Source: Cordia subcordata (taxonomy: Eukaryota; Streptophyta; Magnoliopsida; Boraginales; Cordiaceae). Taken from it: a stretch of 64,000 bases of DNA. Of the stretch, positions 59,468 through 64,000 are shown piece after piece. The stretch covers positions 6,453,001 to 6,517,000 of the forward strand of contig JAPTOF010000020.1 in assembly GCA_028554755.1 (NCBI GenBank), given 5' to 3'. The notes beneath the pieces are model-generated. The model had not been told where the DNA came from and did no database searches. It was given only the letters and a program-made list of their open reading frames with translations. The stretch's first letter is position 1, and each line of letters opens with the position of its first letter. The position numbers and the translations under genes were made by a program.

Positions 59468-61016
59468 ATGGCTAGCACTCGACACAGAACGAGCATTGTT
59501 CAGAATCCAGACATGGATATCATCAGTGATCTTCCAGATGGTGTAATAGAAACTATTCTAATGTATCTGCCAACACGAGAAGCTGCACGCACTTGTATAT
59601 TGTCAAAGGCCTGGAGGTATAGGTGGGTAAAACTTCCGCAACTTATACTTGATCATGAGCTGTGGCAAAAATCGATGCGACACCAATATGCTCCAAGAGC
59701 AAAATTCGCAGCCATCGTCTGCCAGATTCTCTCCCTTCATCAGGGGCCGATAACTAAGTTTACCCTCTCTGTCCCTGAGCTAAAGAGCTGTCCAGAGATG
59801 GACACCTTGATATGTTACGTGTCCAGGAATGGGGTGGAGGAGTTTACTCTTCAGATTTGGTTGGGTGAACGCTACAAGTTGCCTTCACCCTTTTTTATGT
59901 CTGTGCAGTTGAGGCATTTGCGTCTTCATTCTTGTTTGATCAATCGTGTTCCAGATCCATTTAGAGGATTCAGCAGGCTGATCAACCTGGAATTGCGCGA
60001 TGTTATGATTGTTGCTGAAGTGCTTGAATGCCTGATCTCCCACTGCCCATCGCTTGAGAAACTGGTGCTGCAGATCTCAAACCTTCTTGGGTACTTTGAA
60101 ATCAGTGCTCCTAAGCTAAGACATCTTGCAATTTTTGTTATTTTCCAAAGTGAGATAAGGAGACCATCGATTGTTGAGTTTTCTGATAGGCTCCCTGTTC
60201 TGGAGCACCTGCAGATGGACAATCATTTCATAAGGGTACAAGTTGCTTCAATCCTTCCCGAATCACGGTCATCGTGTAGGCTTTGTGCATCAGGTTGTCT
60301 TTTAATTGTCGTATTTGTACTTGTCTGTAGTCTAATTACTATTGGCATTTGCTTCTTAGTACTTGGCTGCAGGTGGGTTCCCAACAAGGCTTCCAACTAT
60401 TCTAGGATTTCTTAAAGAGCTTAATGTCTCCTCAATTTGTCTGGATGAATTGGATTTGCTCTCATGTATTCTTTGCTTGATTAGAAGCTCCCCAAAGTTG
60501 CAGAAAGTAGAGATTTCAGTGAGTAATCATAAACATTTTGCTTGGGATTAAGAGATAGCTCAAGTAGTTGAGACTATCTCCCAGGTGTGAGGTCTTGGGT
60601 TCATAAACATTTTACTTTTTTTGCTTAATGGATACTTTTTTTTTCAACTAATCTAAACCCTTTATAGATTTCAGAAAAGATTATGAGATTTTTCAGTTAA
60701 GTGTTTTGGTATTTTTCTTCCCCAGGTGCGCGGTTATGTGGCGGGTGATGCCAATGCTGTTGAAGAATACCTTCAAATGCAAGACTATTCAGATATGGCC
60801 TTAAATTATCTTCTGGAGGTGAAGCTGGTAGCTGTTACTGGTAAGAAGTCAGAAATGGAACTTATCAAGCTTTTGTTGTCCAAGTCACCAGCGCTAAAGA
60901 AAATGATGATTGAGCCGGCCGTTAAATCACTTGCTGACAAGGGACTAAAGATCCTGAAAGAGTTGGTCAAGTTTCAACGAGCATCACCAAATGTAGAAGT
61001 CATTGTTAAGGATTGA
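59468..61016 (+). CDS. F-box/LRR/FBD-type protein 2 (At1g13570-like)
   Basis: Tandem paralogue of the gene at 51930, same strand, about 7.5 kb away. Exons 59468-60235, 60360-60518 and 60726-61016 also give 405 codons. I use ATG 59468 because an upstream in-frame ATG at 59423 spans the proposed UTR acceptor (59433) and gene 1 begins at the equivalent site. The F-box reads IISDLPDGVIETILMYLP, then RTCILSKAWRYRW. LRR blocks include LRHLRLHSCLI and LEKLVLQISNLLGYFEI. The C-terminus reads KKSEMELIKLLLSKSP, then ASPNVEVIVKD. Introns begin gtacaa and gtgagt and end ttag and ccag. Intron 2 carries a 58-bp SINE-like insertion. No lesion seen. Predicted SCF adaptor with unknown substrate. Confidence 0.9.
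60544..60601 (+). mobile_element. 58-bp tRNA-head insertion with a 16-bp target duplication
   Basis: CATAAACATTTTGCTT (60528-60543) recurs as CATAAACATTTTACTT at 60602-60617. Between them are box A-like tagctcaagtagttgag and box B-like gaggtcttgggttc (the last base in the duplication). There is no body or A-tail, so it is a very short SINE head. Confidence 0.6.
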
Positions 61017-61837
61017 GAAGATCATCAGACATGATGTCTAGGCCATGGTTCAAAACTACTTTGTGGTGACTCCTGAGGGAGTAGACAGAGAAGTTCAATC
61101 ATTGTTCATGTATCCGTAACTTCCTAGATGATCCCCATTCCCCAGAACCGCCAAAGCTCTAGTCGAGGATGTTTGCATAACATTATAATATTATCACCGT
61201 AATTCAATGGTTGTAAACTATTCATATCATTCCTTATGTTAATGTCACTCGATATAGTTAGGTTACAGTTATAACATCGTAACAGTATGACTCGATCTAT
61301 TCCCAAAGGAGGGAGGCTTTCTTTTCTTCCTTTGTGTTTTTGTCTTCTTTTCCTACTTTGTCCTTTTTCAGGAACAAGAGGTAGGTAATACGAGCTTTGT
61401 TACTCGCACTCGGCAGGGATTTGCACGGGGTGTCAAACTTGTTTGGGAATTAAAAATAATGTTCCTTGTGATGATAGTAGATATTGTTTCAAGCTTTAGA
61501 AGTGCCCAACAATGCTACCATGGTTATTAGAACTTGTATTTCATAACGGAATGTGTTGCGTAAAGGAACTTTTGAGTCGATCATAAGGAGTTGTCAGAGT
61601 AACGGTAAAGTTTGACAAGTGTACGTCTAGAGGACCACAATAGGATCTTCCATAACTGCCAAGTGTCAGAATGTCGATACAGGTATTGTGTCCCCATTTG
61701 AAGAGTTTAACATAGACCAAGACGTAAGAAATTATATTGATTCCCTAACTATCCATTCTCATACAAAAGTCCTTACTTGCTTCCACCTTGAAATACTCGA
61801 ATTATGGTGCCAATCGATGTATACTTACTAATGGATC
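61017..61837. other. 3' flank of F-box gene 2, no gene seen
   Basis: Contains the likely 3' UTR of F-box gene 2, then unremarkable sequence up to the third copia LTR. Confidence 0.5.
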
Positions 61838-62183
61838 TGTTGAATGTGGCCCGTATTATATAATTAATATGTGTCCTTTTCCTTGTAGTATACTGTTTCC
61901 TTTTCCTAGTAGTATACTGTTTCCTTATCCTTGTAGAATACGGATTAGGATACTTATGTACTATAAATAGGGGCTAGGACATTATATTAGGTGCCATAGG
62001 GCCACACCCCATGGGGGGTATAGTGTGAGAGAGAAACCAAAGTGAGAGCCTTGTAGCATTCGTGATCAGTAATATAATTATTCTCTGTTGCCCGTGGACG
62101 TAGGCTTCAAAGCCGAACCACGTAATTTCTTGTGTCCGTTATTTCTTCTCGTATTCTTCGTGTTTGCATGTTTTTCCCCAACA
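61838..62183 (+). repeat. 5' LTR of copia element 3
   Basis: Begins TGTTGAATGTGG and ends CCCCAACA, so the ends TGTTG/CAACA are a 5-bp inverted repeat. 346 bases. TATA box TATAAATAG at 61962-61970. Tandem copies of gtagtatactgtttcctt (61886-61925) lie upstream of it. Confidence 0.9.
61886..61945 (+). promoter_or_regulatory. Tandem repeats upstream of the LTR TATA box
   Basis: Near-identical units of about 24 bases, cttgtagtatactgtttcct then ctagtagtatactgtttcct then cttgtagaatacgg. Such short repeats in copia U3 regions (for example Tnt1) can act as transcriptional enhancers; here this is inference. Confidence 0.5.
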
Positions 62184-62186
62184 AAC

Positions 62187-62198
62187 TGGTATCAGAGC
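62187..62198 (+). other. Primer-binding site tggtatcagagc
   Basis: Exact plant initiator tRNA-Met type site, three bases after the LTR. Confidence 0.95.
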
Positions 62199-62745
62199 TA
62201 TAGGTTTTAATCCGCTGCTTGAGGAAAAAGAAAAAACCAAAACTCACTGTGAAACCAAAATTTCTCAAAACCAAACGGTGCCTAACCAAACAAAGGTCTT
62301 TGTTCGGCGAGGAGTGCTCCGGTGCTGTCTACGTTGAGCGTTGGTGGCTGGAGTAGAAGCTTGTGTCGGTGGGTTGTGGTTCGTGTTTGGGTTTGAAGAA
62401 CAAGCGAAGAAGATAGAGTTCGCGTGCTCTTGAGATTGGTTTTTGGTATTTAGGTATTATTTTTTTTTTTTTGCAAATTGGTTCAAGTTTGTAAAGCAGG
62501 TTTAGGGTTTGTAGGTTTTGGATCTTTGGGTTTATTTGGATCAGGCCTGGGTAGTGGCCTTGTCCAATCTTGGTTAGGTCTTGGGTCTTGAGCTAATTAA
62601 TTTTTTGTTGGGCTTGGGTTCTACGACAGAAAAATAATAAATTTCTTTTTTGGGTTTGGGCTTAGTTTAGGCCAAAAGAATAAAAATGAAATTTTTATTT
62701 GGGCTTAGATTTAGTCCTGAAACAAAAAAAAAAATTCTGGCCAGT

Positions 62746-63000
62746 TTGACCACTTTTACCAGCGTTGACCAGGGTTTGACCGGGGTTGACTTTGACCGTT
62801 GACCTTTGACCAAGGGTTGACCGAGTTTGACCAAAGCCTTACCCCACGTTTTTCGACGTGCTGAGTCCGTTTTTGGGCTCTGTTTTTCTAGATTCTGCTC
62901 CGAAGTACGTGTTTAGGGACAGTGTTGACTTTGACCAACAGGTTTGACTTTGACCGGTGTTGACCAAAGTTGACCAGGGGTGTTCCTAAGGTTTTTTGAC
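62746..63000 (+). promoter_or_regulatory. Array of 16 TTGAC motifs (15 are TTGAC[C/T] W-box type)
   Basis: In 255 bases of the copia element 3 leader TTGAC occurs sixteen times, all on the plus strand, for example ggttgactttgaccgttgac. Fifteen are followed by C or T, the W-box form bound by WRKY transcription factors. The array is part of a diverged tandem duplication (unit landmarks cgacgtgctgagtccgtttt at about 62855 and tgacgtgctgaatccgtttt at about 62997). Binding is predicted only. Confidence 0.6.
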
Positions 63001-63070
63001 GTGCTGAATCCGTTTTTGTGATCCATTGAGCCAAATTCCATCCCGAAGTGTGAGTTTTGAGCAAACGAAG

Positions 63071-64000
63071 ATGTCTTCCACAAGTGGAAAGTTTGAAATC
63101 GAGAAGTTTGACAGGAGAATGAGTTTTAGTCTTTGGAGGATCAGATTCAAGGCATTTATGACAATGCAGGGACTTTGGAAAGTCATTGAAGGAGTGATCC
63201 CAGAAAAGATAGAACCAGCAATGAGAGAAGAACTCGAAGCGAAAGCCTTGAGTGCAATACATATGTCCGTGATAAACGAAGTATTGCTGGAGATTGCTAA
63301 GAAGACGACAGCAGTTGAGGCTTGGAATACTTTGGTGGAATTGTATGCATCTAAATCTCTCACAAATCGCCTCTACTTGAAGAAGCGATTGTATCATCTT
63401 AGAATGAAAGAAGGTACCTCACTAAAACAACACCTTGATGAGTTTACCTCTTGTTTTATTGCTTTGAAGGATGTGGGTGTTAAAATTGATGACGAAGATC
63501 AAGCTATGATCGTATTATTCTCCTTATCGCCTTCATATATGAACTTTGTGGACACTATGTTGTACGGGAGGGATAAAATTACTTTTGAAGATGTGATTAC
63601 TTCATTAAAATCGAAAGATCTTCAAACACATATTCCGGGACATAGGGAAGAAGTTCATGGGGAAGGTTTAGTGAGTAGAGGGAGATCGGAGAATAGAGGT
63701 AGATCTTCGGATAGAAAGAAAAGCAAGTCAAGGTCAAAATCAAGAGCAAAGAAGCTACGCTGTTTCGAGTGTGGCGAAAAGGGTCACATTAAGAAAGAAT
63801 GTCCAAGACTGAGAAAAGGAAAGAAAAAGGTGGAGAATTCAGCTAATGTGGTGGAGAGTCTTGTGATGATGGAGATAACTCGAGTAGTACGGGAAGTTTT
63901 GATCGTGAGTGGATCACGATGGCAAAATCAATGGATTCTTGATACTGGTGCAACGTTCCATATGTGTCCTAGGCGCAACTGGTTCTCTTCTTATTCCAAA
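63071..64000 (+). CDS. copia element 3 gag-protease, uninterrupted, partial at the window end
   Basis: The start codon at 63071 opens MSSTSGKFEIEKFD and the frame is open for all 310 codons to the window edge. Gag portion (residues 1-about 200) packages the RNA and forms the particle. A basic Arg/Ser/Lys-rich stretch precedes a perfect CCHC zinc knuckle, CFECGEKGHIKKEC (about residues 234-247). The protease active site WILDTGATFHMCP follows (about residues 291-303), with D-T-G intact. No stops or shifts, in contrast with the other two copia elements. Whether the pol part is intact cannot be seen. Confidence 0.9.
   Translation, partial: MSSTSGKFEIEKFDRRMSFSLWRIRFKAFMTMQGLWKVIEGVIPEKIEPAMREELEAKALSAIHMSVINEVLLEIAKKTTAVEAWNTLVELYASKSLTNRLYLKKRLYHLRMKEGTSLKQHLDEFTSCFIALKDVGVKIDDEDQAMIVLFSLSPSYMNFVDTMLYGRDKITFEDVITSLKSKDLQTHIPGHREEVHGEGLVSRGRSENRGRSSDRKKSKSRSKSRAKKLRCFECGEKGHIKKECPRLRKGKKKVENSANVVESLVMMEITRVVREVLIVSGSRWQNQWILDTGATFHMCPRRNWFSSYSK

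Larger units (their letters stand above)
61838..64000 (+). mobile_element. Ty1/copia LTR retrotransposon 3, 5' part, runs off the window
   Basis: Complete 5' LTR, primer-binding site, 0.87-kb leader and an uninterrupted gag-protease frame to the last base. Integrase, RT and the 3' LTR lie outside. Sequence features resemble Tnt1/Tork-type elements, inferred from the CCHC and protease context. Confidence 0.9.

Noticed and set aside
1..64000. CRISPR arrays, operons, riboswitches, bacterial insertion sequences, rRNA
   Set aside because: None of the corresponding patterns were seen; the content is plant nuclear throughout.

Overview
The window looks like nuclear DNA from a flowering plant, most probably a eudicot. 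It is AT-rich and gene-poor, host genes have GT-AG introns, and resident families (RGA-type CNL resistance gene, F-box/LRR/FBD genes, a TTM1/TTM2-like metalloenzyme gene) sit among several plant transposon classes. I see no bacterial, viral or organellar gene organisation and cannot name the species.

Layout. 1-2300: decayed Mutator-like (MULE) transposase gene. 2.07-7.7 kb: a MULE-derived inverted repeat, one arm of which was split by a terminal-inverted-repeat (TIR) element (2821-7516, 9-bp target duplication), which in turn received a Ty3/gypsy element (3017-7101, 5-bp duplication). 7.7-10.8 kb: AT-rich, gene-poor. 10.9-13.8 kb, minus strand: a CC-NB-ARC-LRR gene broken by a single-base frameshift and carrying an in-frame 39-bp triplication. 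14-17.5 kb: a TIR element, a tandem duplication, and a LINE-like fragment. 18.5-25.6 kb: an old Ty1/copia element whose gag start appears to lie in its LTR. 25.7-28.8 kb: a MITE and LTR-like debris. 28.8-33.75 kb: a younger copia element (231-bp LTRs 3.5% diverged) inserted into an older LTR of the same gypsy family found at 5.5-7.1 kb. 37.4-46.1 kb: an eleven-exon TTM1/TTM2-like gene with all splice sites intact but four disabling lesions. 46.6-49.8 kb: a SINE, MITEs and a candidate Pack-type element holding exon-like sequence. 50.5-53.65 kb and 56.7-61.0 kb: a tandem pair of apparently intact F-box/LRR genes, each 405 codons, each with a 5' UTR intron. 61.84-64.0 kb: LTR, primer-binding site, a leader with 15 W-box-like sites, and an uninterrupted gag-protease reading frame of a third copia element running off the window.

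Functionally the two F-box genes are the only host genes that look intact. The CNL needs one base removed to read through, and the TTM-like gene is an unprocessed pseudogene. Much of the remainder is recognisable as transposons, and target-site duplications allow several insertions to be ordered in time. No wholly new gene system was recognised. The strongest unusual signals are the MULE hairpin, the W-box array, the CNL repeat, the LTR-encoded gag start and the Pack-type candidate.
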